Source: Paenibacillus sp. BJ-4 (GTDB lineage Bacteria; Bacillota; Bacilli; Paenibacillales; Paenibacillaceae). From it: DNA of 64,000 nt. The notes under the pieces were generated by a model. The model saw only the letters and a program-made list of their open reading frames with translations, was not told where the DNA came from and searched no databases. The stretch covers positions 58,166 to 122,165 of the forward strand of contig NZ_JAIVEM010000135.1 of assembly GCF_020404765.1 (NCBI RefSeq). Reading direction: 5' to 3'. Of this stretch, positions 33,287 to 41,457 are shown piece by piece (the stretch's first letter is position 1; each line of letters begins with the position of its first letter). Both the position numbers and the translations under genes were made by a program.

Positions 33287-34663
33287 ATGATGGAAAAACC
33301 AGTTGAGGAACGCATCCCTAAATCCTTGATTTGGCTGTGCGTGCTTGCATTTTTCAGCGTATTGAATGAGACAGTGTTCAACGTGTCGTTGCCCGACATT
33401 GCCGCTCAATTTGGAATTGAGCCATCCGCCGCAAATTACGTCAATACCAGCTTCATTCTTTCTTTTGCAGTAGGAACGGCCGTTTACGGAAAAATATCGG
33501 ACATCTATGGCATAAAAAAACTGTTTTTCATCAGTGTGCTGATATACGGTGGGGGATCACTAATCGGCTTGCTGTTTCACTTCTGGTTTCCGGCTTTACT
33601 TGCCGCGCGATTTATTCAAGGAGCGGGTGCTTCTGCCGTTCCCGGGCTGATTATGGTCATCGTTACCAGAAGTATCGAAAAGCAGCATCAAGGAAAGGCT
33701 TTTGGAATGATCGGATCGACCGTTGCTTTGGGAGAAGGTTTTGGTCCGATACTTGGAGGATGGATCGCGGACTATGTACATTGGTCCTATCTGTTTTTCC
33801 TGCCGATGATGACGCTAGTAACACTGCCGTTTTTCTTACGGACGCTGCCCGACGAACATGTGAAAAAAGATGGGCTTGATGTTCCGGGATGCCTGCTCTT
33901 TGTTCTTGGAATTGTTTCGTTTACTTTATTTACGACGCATTACGAGTGGTGGTATTTGACCATCAGCTTCATTCTGTTCATAGCATTTGTGCTGAGAATT
34001 CGAAGAGCTAAGGAACCTTTCGTGGAACCGGCTTTATTCAAGAGGAAAAGATTTATCGTCGGCGTATTTGTTGGGGGAATACTTCTGGGAACCGTTGCAG
34101 GATTTATGTCCATGATCCCTTACATGATGAGAGAAGTACATCAGATGTCGACAAGCCTCATTGGCGGCAGTGTTCTGTTTCCTGGAACGATTAGCGTGAT
34201 TTTTTTCGGGATCATTGGTGGTTCTTTGGTCGACAGGCGGGGAGCTCGTTTTGTCATGGTTACCGGACTATTGTTGCTCGGTGCGGGGCTTTTGATCGTT
34301 TCACTTTTCGCAGATAATAACCCCTGGATCATCTCGGGAGCCTTGGTTTTGATTTTTGGTGGATTATCCTTTGTCAAAACGGTCATCTCAACCATTGTGG
34401 CAGGCTCTCTAAGCGCTGACGAATCAGGCTCAGGTATGGGGTTTTTGAATTTTTCCTGCTTTTTGGCAGAAGGGCTCGGTATCGCAATTGTAGGCGGACT
34501 GCTTACACAGCTTAGGCTCAACTTTCCTATTCTCCCGATAGTTACTGACGTTGCAGCGTATCTGTACAGCAATTTGACGCTACTGCTTCTAGCTGCAGTA
34601 ATAATAGGCGGAGCTATTTTCCTGATCGCATTCAAGGAAGGAAAGGCTTCCTTGGATAAGTAA
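33287..34663 (+). CDS. Tet(L)/Tet(K)-like 14-helix MFS tetracycline/H+ antiporter
   Basis: A 458-residue DHA2-type transporter. It parallels Tet(L) along its length: SLIWLCVLAFFSVLNETVFN, VSLPDIAAQFGIEPSAANYV, LSFAVGTAVYGKISDIYGIK (motif A), ARFIQGAGASAVPGLIMVIV, GKAFGMIGSTVALGEGFGPI, LGGWIADYVHWSYLF (motif C region) and SFVKTVISTIVAGSLSADES. It is preceded by a 20-codon leader and an inducible-looking ribosome binding site, which strongly supports tetracycline resistance. It is not an exact copy of plasmid tet(L) as I remember it, so it may be a chromosomal homologue, and no mobile element flanks it. The ATG at 33287 or 33290 is used. Confidence 0.87.
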   Translation: MMEKPVEERIPKSLIWLCVLAFFSVLNETVFNVSLPDIAAQFGIEPSAANYVNTSFILSFAVGTAVYGKISDIYGIKKLFFISVLIYGGGSLIGLLFHFWFPALLAARFIQGAGASAVPGLIMVIVTRSIEKQHQGKAFGMIGSTVALGEGFGPILGGWIADYVHWSYLFFLPMMTLVTLPFFLRTLPDEHVKKDGLDVPGCLLFVLGIVSFTLFTTHYEWWYLTISFILFIAFVLRIRRAKEPFVEPALFKRKRFIVGVFVGGILLGTVAGFMSMIPYMMREVHQMSTSLIGGSVLFPGTISVIFFGIIGGSLVDRRGARFVMVTGLLLLGAGLLIVSLFADNNPWIISGALVLIFGGLSFVKTVISTIVAGSLSADESGSGMGFLNFSCFLAEGLGIAIVGGLLTQLRLNFPILPIVTDVAAYLYSNLTLLLLAAVIIGGAIFLIAFKEGKASLDK

Positions 34664-34717
34664 TTATCGTTTTATCACTACTGTTCCAAAACCAAAAATG
34701 ATATTCCGAATAGTTAT

Positions 34718-34765
34718 ACAAAAACGACTTGAGTCCCTATTGTGGGGTCTCTAGTCGTTTTTGTA
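34718..34765 (+). terminator. Terminator of the Tet(L)-like gene
   Basis: ACAAAAACGACT pairs with AGTCGTTTTTGT with further pairing inside (GAG/CTC, CCC/GGG), followed by ATTTATT. It lies 54 bases after the stop. Confidence 0.88.
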
Positions 34766-34865
34766 TTTATTGGACAGATGATGACTCCAAAATCAACGGA
34801 TACTTATGGGTATAATAATAAGGAGATGATCATAATGCTGTTGAACTGAAGGGATTGAAGATGAA

Positions 34866-35318
34866 GTGACACTACCTATTTCTTTGCCGGATATTTCACA
34901 AAGACCGTCTAATCTAACAGTGGAACGAAAAATGGAAGCGTCACCCAATGTTCTGTATCAAGCGTGGACCAAGCAGTTTGACCATTGGTTTGCAGCCCCA
35001 GGGTCTGTAATCATGGAGGCCCGAGTGAATACGGCCTTCTTTTTCGAAACACATTTTGAGGGGAAACGCCATCCGCACTACGGACGATTTCTGAGACTAG
35101 AACAAGATCGCCTTATCGAACTAACCTGGGTTACCGGGGAAGGAGGCACCAAGGGATATGAAACGGTGCTTACCGTTGAGCTTAAACTTAGCGGAAATGG
35201 CACGTTACTTCGATTAACCCACGCAGGTCTTCCAGATGAGAATTCGAGAAACCAGCATGAACAGGCATGGCCGTTTGTACTTGAGCAGCTCGACAATAGG
35301 ATGATGACAAATAGCTAA
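34866..35318 (+). CDS. SRPBCC/AHSA1-domain protein
   Basis: About 150 residues with the AHSA1-type START-like fold: RPSNLTVERKMEASPNVLYQ, AWTKQFDHWFAAPGS, HYGRFLRLEQDRLIELTWVT and LLRLTHAGLPDENSRNQHEQ leading to a final helix. These proteins bind hydrophobic ligands and often accompany small regulators; no regulator is adjacent. The start is uncertain. A GTG at 34866 has only a distant AAGGGA, and the frame stays open upstream to a stop at 34842, so the native 5' end may be damaged. Confidence 0.75.
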   Translation: MTLPISLPDISQRPSNLTVERKMEASPNVLYQAWTKQFDHWFAAPGSVIMEARVNTAFFFETHFEGKRHPHYGRFLRLEQDRLIELTWVTGEGGTKGYETVLTVELKLSGNGTLLRLTHAGLPDENSRNQHEQAWPFVLEQLDNRMMTNS

Positions 35319-35495
35319 TGAAAAGCCTGCCTACTCTTCGATAACAATCTATAAAGCATCTTTGTATCAAAGCTGCCGGTAACCGCAAAATCCAGGTTAG
35401 TCTACCGTACTTCCAGTATAAATGGAAGATGAGGGCAACACTGTTTCCCTTGCCCACAATCTGCTGAAAAAGCACAAAGTGGACGAAAAAAACAA

Positions 35496-35545
35496 CCGAA
35501 CCAGACAAGGATGACCTCCTTGCCCGGTTCGGTTTTCGATTTTTT
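35496..35545. terminator. Terminator in the 320-base gap before the DapA-type gene
   Basis: CCGAACC-AGA-CAAGGA pairs with TCCTTG-CCC-GGTTCGG (two internal mismatches) around TGACC, followed by TTTTCGATTTTTTATTT. The rest of the gap 35319-35639 shows no gene that I recognise. Confidence 0.75.
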
Positions 35546-35639
35546 ATTTAGGAGACTGTCCTTATTTAATGAAAAAGCTGCTTTTGAGACAGCCCCTTTT
35601 TCTACGTGATGATTGGGAAGTATGAGACAAGTTGATTTA

Positions 35640-36524
35640 TCAGGATACGACCGAATTCAGGAGACCCTGCTTCACCTGATCGGACAGCGGCATAAGTGGC
35701 AGACGCAATTGCTCGGCGGCAATGATCTCTTGCTGGGCAAGCCACCACTTGATCGCGGCTGGGGCTGGCTCCGCAAATACATGCTGGATCATCGGCTTTA
35801 GTAGCATGAAACTGTCTCGCGACCCGTTCATGTCGCCAGTCACAAAACGTTGGTATATCTCCACATACTTCTGGATGTTGATATGAGCGGATGCAAGCAT
35901 ACCGCCGGCAGCCCCCTGGCATAGCATGGCATGGAAATAGGCATCCTCTCCGCAGAGGACAGGCTTGGTCTCGTACTGGGCCAATTTCAAGAGCAGATCA
36001 AGACCGCCCGTGCTGTCCTTGAGCCCAATTACGCCATCCAGGTCCAGTACTTTGCGTATTGTATCTAATGTCATGCGACTGCCAGTGCGAACCGGAATCT
36101 CGTATACAAGCACAGGCAGGCCTACACGAGATACGGCACGGAAATGCTCTAGAATTCCTTCCTGCGTCGGCCGGTTGTAATACGGAGTGACCACCATGGC
36201 TGCATCCGCTCCTAATTCAGCCGCCATTTCCGTCCGATGCACCGTTGAATAGGTATCGTTCGTTCCCGTGCCAATGACGATTGGAATGGTTTTGTTCATG
36301 CTCTTTAGAACATCCTGCGTCACCTGTACCATCTGCTTCACTTCATCCCAGGATACGGTCGGCGACTCTCCCGTCGTACCGTTAACGACCAGACCCTGGA
36401 TGTCATGGCCTGCAAAATAGGTAACATACTTCCGGTACGAATCGATGTCCAGCTTATAGTCACGCGTAAAAGGTGTAATCAGCGGTATAAAAATCCCATG
36501 AATATGTTGTTCGTTCATCATCAT
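35640..36524 (-). CDS. Dihydrodipicolinate synthase/N-acetylneuraminate lyase-family aldolase
   Basis: A 294-residue class I aldolase of the DapA/NanA superfamily: GIFIPLITPFTRDYKLDIDS, VNGTTGESPTVSWDE (the GTTGE phosphate/carboxylate-like motif), YYNRPTQEGILEHFRAV, the Tyr in VLVYEIPVRTG and the Schiff-base Lys in GVIGLKDSTGG. The ATG cluster at 36524 follows GAAGGGA. It is divergent from a LysR regulator rather than in a lysine operon, which suggests a catabolic 2-keto-3-deoxy-acid or similar aldolase rather than the housekeeping DapA. Confidence 0.88.
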   Translation of the reverse strand: MMMNEQHIHGIFIPLITPFTRDYKLDIDSYRKYVTYFAGHDIQGLVVNGTTGESPTVSWDEVKQMVQVTQDVLKSMNKTIPIVIGTGTNDTYSTVHRTEMAAELGADAAMVVTPYYNRPTQEGILEHFRAVSRVGLPVLVYEIPVRTGSRMTLDTIRKVLDLDGVIGLKDSTGGLDLLLKLAQYETKPVLCGEDAYFHAMLCQGAAGGMLASAHINIQKYVEIYQRFVTGDMNGSRDSFMLLKPMIQHVFAEPAPAAIKWWLAQQEIIAAEQLRLPLMPLSDQVKQGLLNSVVS

Positions 36525-36632
36525 CAGTTATCCCTTCCCGTTGAATTAAATCTAATGTAACATAGGAGATAGTATCAGAGTTATCTATAATAAACGATGA
36601 TTCTAATCAATATTTTCGATGGGGTGACCAGT

Positions 36633-37505
36633 TTGGATTTCATCTATCTCCAAACATTTCGGGAAGTTGCCATTCGTGAAAGCTTTACGAGAGCAGCGGA
36701 AGTGCTCGGTTACGCACAATCCAGCGTCACGACCCAGATTCAGAAGCTGGAGAAAGCGTATCAAGTCAAATTGTTCGATCGCTACAGCAACAACAAGATT
36801 CGTCTTACCTCCGCCGGGGAAGAGCTGTTCAAGCTTGCCGGACAAATGCTGGAGCTTTTCGAGCAATCCAAAGAAAAATTGGCCAAGCAGGGCGGAGGCT
36901 CCATGACGATCGGTACCATGGATTCCATCGCTTCGTATTTTCTGCCGCCGTATATGCAGGCGACCCGCAAAGAATACCCTGATCTGAACATACGATTGTA
37001 TACGGATCGCGAAGAGATGATTTTGCACCAGGTCAGGGAAGGGGAGGCCGATGTCGGGCTGATTCTCGCTGACGATTCAAGCGATCCGGCTTTGCAGTGG
37101 ATTACGATTCGCGAAGAACCGCTTGTGCTGATTGTCCATCCGAACCATCCGCTTATTGCTAAAAAGCGAATCAGGCTGGGCGATCTGGTGGATGCGGAGT
37201 GGATCATGCCCGAGCATACGTGCAACTACAGGCAGCTGCTGGAGAGAGTGCTTCGCGCAAATGGAATCGCCTATCGCGTGGGCCTGGAGCTGGGTAATCC
37301 GGAAGCGATCAAGCGGAGCATCAAGACTGGAGAGGGTATATCCATTCTACCGCTAATGGCCGCGCTGGAGGAGATTGAACGTGAAGAGTTGAAGGTGTTA
37401 CCCTTTGAGCATGCCGAGCTCAAGCTGGAAATTCAGCTTGTTTTTCATCCCAAGAAGTGGGTGTCCAACGCATTGAGCTTTTTTATGGAGAGTCTGAGAA
37501 TATAG
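36633..37505 (+). CDS. LysR-family transcriptional regulator
   Basis: A 290-residue LTTR. The N-terminal HTH is MDFIYLQTFREVAIRESFTR, AAEVLGYAQSSVTTQIQKLE, KAYQVKLFDRY. The effector domain includes MTIGTMDSIASYFLPPYMQ, EADVGLILADD and GISILPLMAALEE, in the CysJ/CysL-like style. A TTG start at 36633 is chosen because GGGGTGA lies 6 bases upstream and the family N-terminus begins there; an ATG at 36597 would add 12 atypical residues. It is probably the activator of the divergent aldolase gene. Confidence 0.9.
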   Translation: MDFIYLQTFREVAIRESFTRAAEVLGYAQSSVTTQIQKLEKAYQVKLFDRYSNNKIRLTSAGEELFKLAGQMLELFEQSKEKLAKQGGGSMTIGTMDSIASYFLPPYMQATRKEYPDLNIRLYTDREEMILHQVREGEADVGLILADDSSDPALQWITIREEPLVLIVHPNHPLIAKKRIRLGDLVDAEWIMPEHTCNYRQLLERVLRANGIAYRVGLELGNPEAIKRSIKTGEGISILPLMAALEEIEREELKVLPFEHAELKLEIQLVFHPKKWVSNALSFFMESLRI

Positions 37506-37630
37506 ATTTTTCGTCCAAATCAAAATTAATTACAGTACGAGCGCTTCCTAGTGGATACCAGAAGCGCTCACAGTTTAACGTGCCGATGAGGACGAGAACT
37601 TAGAATGCAAAGATGAACCGAAGTTCATTA

Positions 37631-37976
37631 TTATGCGGCTGGCGCGCGCTGTTTGAGTTTGGCTTGAAAACGCTGGTAATTGTAAAAATAGAAATACTCC
37701 TCTACGGCTTGCCGTCTTCTGTTCGCCCCCTTTGTAATACCCACAGCTTTTTTAGGTATTCGTTCTCCGCCCGTAATCGATAAAGTTCTGCTTCACCACT
37801 CTGTTCCCGGGTTCAGGGTCGGCCTTTCATGAGGCCGGTAGCATTTCCCCGTTCCTCTTCGAGCCCGGATATCCCTTCCTCTTGAAAGTACTTCACCTAT
37901 CGTTGCACCGAATCGTGGGTAATTCCCAACTCTTTTGCTTAAATTCGATGGAATACGTCTTACGAATCTCACCCAT
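37631..37976 (-). pseudogene. IS3-family (IS150-like) transposase relic, internally deleted
   Basis: The minus strand starts after GGAGGGG with MGEIRKTYSIEFK, then jumps to ELGITHDSVQR, VKYFQEEGISGLEEERGNAT and ELYRLRAENEYLKK, the OrfA pattern with stops and frame changes. It then goes directly to QAVEEYFYFYNYQRFQAKLK followed by QRAP, the extreme C-terminus of OrfB. The catalytic DDE core is absent. It is a dead insertion-sequence scar marking the left border of a decayed region. Confidence 0.7.
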
Positions 37977-38343
37977 GAAAAATCCCCTCCAAGTAGAATG
38001 TAGTGCGCTTTTTTGCACTTGTCTACTCAAAGGGGATAATACCAGTCCTATTTTAGGCTTGACCGTTTTTTTGTTGTTGAATTAATTACTCACGTTATGG
38101 CAGAACAACACCTACATATAGTCGTGGAAGGTGCAGTTATTAAGATAACGGGATCTATAGAGTAGCTTGAGCAGGCCCTGTTTAGCTAACCAGCCAGCGT
38201 TTTAAATGAAAAAGCTGTACCTTTCTCGGTTTTGATTTTTCCATACAACCAAATCCCTCATCCTGATGTGGAAGAGATCCCAATAAATGAACGACAAGAT
38301 TGTATTAACAAAATTGCAAGAATATATGATCGATTGTTTTAAC

Positions 38344-38516
38344 GGTACAAGTACTTGTCCCGAGCCGAGGACAAGTACTTGTACCTATTGCCGTAAAGGA
38401 CAAGAACACTGATCCTATTAAAGCTCTATATAGCGGCTTTGAGGGAGGCGGCATCTTTGTTTTAATGCTACAAGTTCTTATCCCGAGTCGCAGAAAAGAA
38501 CCTCTACCGTTTGCCG
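38344..38516. repeat. REP-like palindromic repeat, one perfect and one decayed copy
   Basis: Copy A (38344-38385): GGTACAAGTACTTGTCC, spacer CGAGCCGA, then GGACAAGTACTTGTACC, a perfect 17-bp inverted repeat followed by TATTGCCG. Copy B (38468-38516) has the same skeleton (CTACAAGTTCTTATCC, CGAGTCG, then AAAAGAACCTCTACC, GTTTGCCG) with about ten substitutions that break the stem. They lie 124 bases apart in a gene-free stretch. The rest of 37977-38797 shows no gene I recognise. Confidence 0.6.
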
Positions 38517-38868
38517 ATTGAATGGCTATCTAATAACAATAAGGAGTTCGGATACAGAACTGTCGGGTGACGCCGATGGGGAAAATCGGCCACTTAACCT
38601 GTCCGAAGAGAACCTGAAGTAAAAAGGAATAGTTAAATCAAAAAATCGAAGATTGGATCAGGAGTGAGACTTCAGCTAAACAATAACATGATTACTCAGC
38701 TGATTAGATTAATACTAGTAGATCATCAACACATGAGGTGCGAAAGTTAAATTAATAGCGAAACTTTATTAGTAAATTTCTGATGGATAAGCTCCTACTA
38801 AAGGTTGGTATTTCTCTCCTTCTCACCAAACTCTTTACCAAAAACCTCCATCATGTCTAAAATAGGAA

Positions 38869-39165
38869 TCATTTATTTCCCTTTTCTGTAAGTGAATATT
38901 CTACTTTTGGTGGAACGACTGGATACACTTCACGTTTAATGACACCATCGTTCTCTAATTCTCTAAGCTGCTTACTGAGGGAGCCTTGTGATAGGTCTCC
39001 TAGGAAAGCTTTAATGTCGGAATAACGCCGTTTGGTTCCCTTTAAGTACCAAAGAATGAAATACTTCCAACGTCCTGATAAAACATTTTGAGTAAAAGCT
39101 ATTGCGTACATGTCTCTCTTTTCGTCTATAAATTCTCTTTGGAATCCATCTTTACAAACCTTCAT
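38869..39165 (-). CDS. HxlR-family regulator, probably C-terminally truncated
   Basis: A 98-residue winged-helix protein: TQNVLSGRWKYFILWYLKGT, DLSQGSLSKQLRELENDGVI and EVYPVVPPKVEYSLTEKG are the HxlR/DUF24 hallmarks. The frame stops right after LTEKGNK. The next frame continues MIPILDMMEVFGKEFGE to a stop at 38798, exactly the C-terminal helix expected. A one-base loss in the AAAA before ATGATT (about 38871) would explain this. The C-terminal helix contributes to dimerisation, so function is doubtful. It is divergent from a broken luciferase-like monooxygenase gene, a common HxlR target. Confidence 0.8.
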   Translation of the reverse strand: MKVCKDGFQREFIDEKRDMYAIAFTQNVLSGRWKYFILWYLKGTKRRYSDIKAFLGDLSQGSLSKQLRELENDGVIKREVYPVVPPKVEYSLTEKGNK

Positions 39166-39374
39166 TCTATCTCGCTCCAGTCCTTATAAGTACAAAAAAA
39201 TGTACTATATTCATTTAAATTGCCCTCTTTGCAACTGAACATAATGACTTTATGATTGTTTCAACAAAGCAATCCATTACAAGTTAGTTTACCTAAATGC
39301 AATGCATACGTTCTCTTTGGTTCTATATTTAGCAGGCTAAATAATATTATAACATAGAAAGGAGTTTTTGATTA

Positions 39375-39665
39375 GTGAACACAGGAAATTCGAGACTGAA
39401 ACTTTCGATATGGGACTTCGTTCATGTTTATAAAGGAAGTGATGCTACAAAAAGTCTTCAAAACATAACAGAAATGGTGCAATTGGCAGAACGATTGGGT
39501 TACACCAGGTACTGGTTCACTGAACACCATAACACAACAACCTTGATGAGTACTTCACCAGACATGCTCAGCATGCATGCAGCAGCTCACACAAAAAGCA
39601 TTCGATAAGTTCTGGTGGCGTCATGTTGCCTAATCACAAGCCCGTTGAAAGTTATCATATTGTAA
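39375..39665 (+). pseudogene. LLM-class flavin monooxygenase (luciferase-like), N-terminal relic with frameshift
   Basis: After AAAGGAG, a GTG frame gives LKLSIWDFVHVYKGSDATKS, MVQLAERLGYTRYWFTEHHN and AAAHTKSIR, the first strands of bacterial luciferase-like oxidoreductases. It stops at 39608. Another frame then continues SGGVMLPNHKPVES, the next conserved element. Downstream the barrel is missing. It is a frameshift plus deletion relic. Confidence 0.75.
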
Positions 39666-39826
39666 GAGAAAGGCCATATTCCGAAAGGAATATGAGGATG
39701 ACACACTTCGGGGAAATTCAGGGCTACCTTACCCTGAAAATATGCATAAGAAGTAATAAACAATAAAACAGATAGACAATAGGAGAAATTATTGATGAAA
39801 AACCGAATTACACAACTGCACTTATA

Positions 39827-39919
39827 GTTACTAATCTTGCTTTGTTTCTGGCGAGTGATGATGCCTCTTATATAACAGGTGCTGATCCTGTAATTGATGG
39901 AGGTTTGTCTGTGAAGTAA
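39827..39919 (+). pseudogene. SDR-family oxidoreductase, C-terminal tail only
   Basis: The frame ends VTNLALFLASDDASYITGAD then PVIDGGLSVK and TAA, the unmistakable SDR C-terminus (fLaSdda.yiTGad..iDGG). Only about 30 codons survive, with no cofactor or catalytic region upstream. Confidence 0.7.
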
Positions 39920-40047
39920 CGTAATATTGTATTGATGTAGTATATGAGTATATGAGTATATGAGGCCAACTTCAACCCAAGGCCCCATTGCTATTTTTTC
40001 GCTAACACTATTTATTATGATAATAACATTTGGAGGAGAGGATTCAC

Positions 40048-40721
40048 TTGAATAATGCCCTTGAATTGCTTCATAATCATGCGTCCATTCGTTCTTATAC
40101 CAATCAACTATTGACTGAAGAACAACGAGAAGCAATCTTTAAGGCAGCTAATCAAACATCATCATTTAGTCTTTTGCAGGCTGTTTCTATCATTAGAATT
40201 ACAGTTCCAGATCTTCGAAGAAAAGTGATGCAACTTTCGGTTAATCAACCTTATATTGAAGAAGCGGCAGAGTTCTGGATTTTTTGTTCAGACTTCCACC
40301 GGAATCATCAAATCGCCCCTGAAGTTGACCTTGAATATATAAGAATTTCTTTTAATCGGTTCATTCGATGCCGGGCTTATGGCACAAAGTGCTTTAACGG
40401 CAGCAGAATCTATGGGACTTGGTGGCGTATTTATTGGTGGGACTATGTATTGGTAGTCCATCTGGAGATAAACCTGAACTCAAGCCTAGGTTGCCTAAGT
40501 CCATGGTTTTACACGAAAACCAGTATCAAACACTAGATAAGCTGAAATTAGCAACTTATGATAAGACCATGCTGAAGTATTATGAAAATCGACCTGTGAG
40601 GGCTCCTTTCACAGTGAAAAAAGTTAAAGGATGGAGTGACCATATCCATGATCATCTCCAAAGAAGTATTCAGCCACAAATGATGGACTATTTAAACAAG
40701 CAGGGATATGCAATAAAATGA
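40048..40721 (+). pseudogene. NADPH nitroreductase (NfsA/FRP-like) with multiple frameshifts
   Basis: GGAGGAGAGG followed by a TTG opens NNALELLHNHASIRSYTNQL and ELLTEEQ-like sequence through YIEEAAEFWIFCSDFHRNHQ. The frame then shifts: AGLMAQSALTAAESMGLGGV then FIGG appears in a second frame, and KPELKPRLPK, ENQYQ and YYENR in the third, ending at 40721. These are successive blocks of oxygen-insensitive nitroreductases (FMN site HNHxSIRSY, ESMGLGG). At least two frame breaks make it non-functional. Confidence 0.8.
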
Positions 40722-40820
40722 AGCAGGGAAGAACTACTAAGTGAAAAAGATTAACTTGTTTCCAAACTTTTTCAATCCGGAGGAATTCCAAATTAAGTTT
40801 GATTAGGTTTCTAAAATAAT

Positions 40821-40849
40821 TTGACACATCAATTTCGTCATGATATAGT
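40821..40849 (+). promoter_or_regulatory. Consensus sigma-A promoter of the MarR gene
   Basis: TTGACA at 40821-40826, a 17-base spacer, TATAGT at 40844-40849. Its position rules out translation starting at 40821 and supports the ATG at 40893. Confidence 0.7.
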
Positions 40850-40892
40850 CAGCCCGCTAAATAACATTCGAGGGATAAGGGATGATGAATTC

Positions 40893-41318
40893 ATGACAGA
40901 TCAAGTGGATTGTGATATTCGTCAGTCGTTAGATCGAATTTCCTCCCAAATGCGTCGAAATTACAGCGAATCTCTAAGAGAACTTAACCTTTATGTAGGC
41001 CAAGATAATTTACTGTATCGTTTGTGGTTAGGCGATGGGGTAACACAAATGCAACTATGTGAACATTTAAAATGCGAACCACCTACAGTAACGAATATGG
41101 TTAAATCACTGGAACAGAACGGATTTATATACCGTAAACGTGATGAACAAGACGCGAGGGTTATGCGAATTTTTCTAACAGACAAAGGCAAAGAATTAGA
41201 GAAACCGGTTGATATCAAATGGAGAGAGCAGCAGGATAAATTGCTACATTCCATTTCTACGGAAGATCGGCTTATATTAAGACAACTAATGCAAAAAATG
41301 GAGAGTAATATATTATGA
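40893..41318 (+). CDS. MarR-family regulator
   Basis: A 141-residue winged-helix repressor: DIRQSLDRISSQMRRNYSES, LGDGVTQMQLCEHLKCEPPT and VTNMVKSLEQNGFIYRKRDE, then the wing DARVMRIFLTDKGKELE. It has no redox Cys pair typical of OhrR. The ATG at 40893 has AAGGG upstream and a good promoter in front. It stands 140 bases upstream of a Gfo/Idh/MocA oxidoreductase and downstream of a dead nitroreductase, one of which was probably its target. Confidence 0.88.
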   Translation: MTDQVDCDIRQSLDRISSQMRRNYSESLRELNLYVGQDNLLYRLWLGDGVTQMQLCEHLKCEPPTVTNMVKSLEQNGFIYRKRDEQDARVMRIFLTDKGKELEKPVDIKWREQQDKLLHSISTEDRLILRQLMQKMESNIL

Positions 41319-41342
41319 GCACTCCATTTTTTGTATTGTATT
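41293..41342 (+). terminator. Terminator overlapping the MarR stop codon
   Basis: AAAAAATGGAG at the very end of the coding region pairs with CTCCATTTTTT downstream of the stop. Confidence 0.7.
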
Positions 41343-41457
41343 TAGTATGCTAATTATTTATCAGTGTTAACACCACCGTGATGAAGAGTAAGTTATTTTA
41401 TTTTCACTTCAAGATTTAAAGAGTATTTACAAAATTCAAAATAAGGAGCTGTTTTTC

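Noticed and set aside
35552..35606. GAGACAGCCCC and GACTGTCC resembling IS ends downstream of the DapA-type gene
   Set aside because: Too short and with no transposase remnant nearby; it could equally be part of a weak terminator.
38344..38516. CRISPR-like repeat pair
   Set aside because: Only two divergent copies, the repeat itself is a full palindrome with a fixed spacer, and no cas genes are present.
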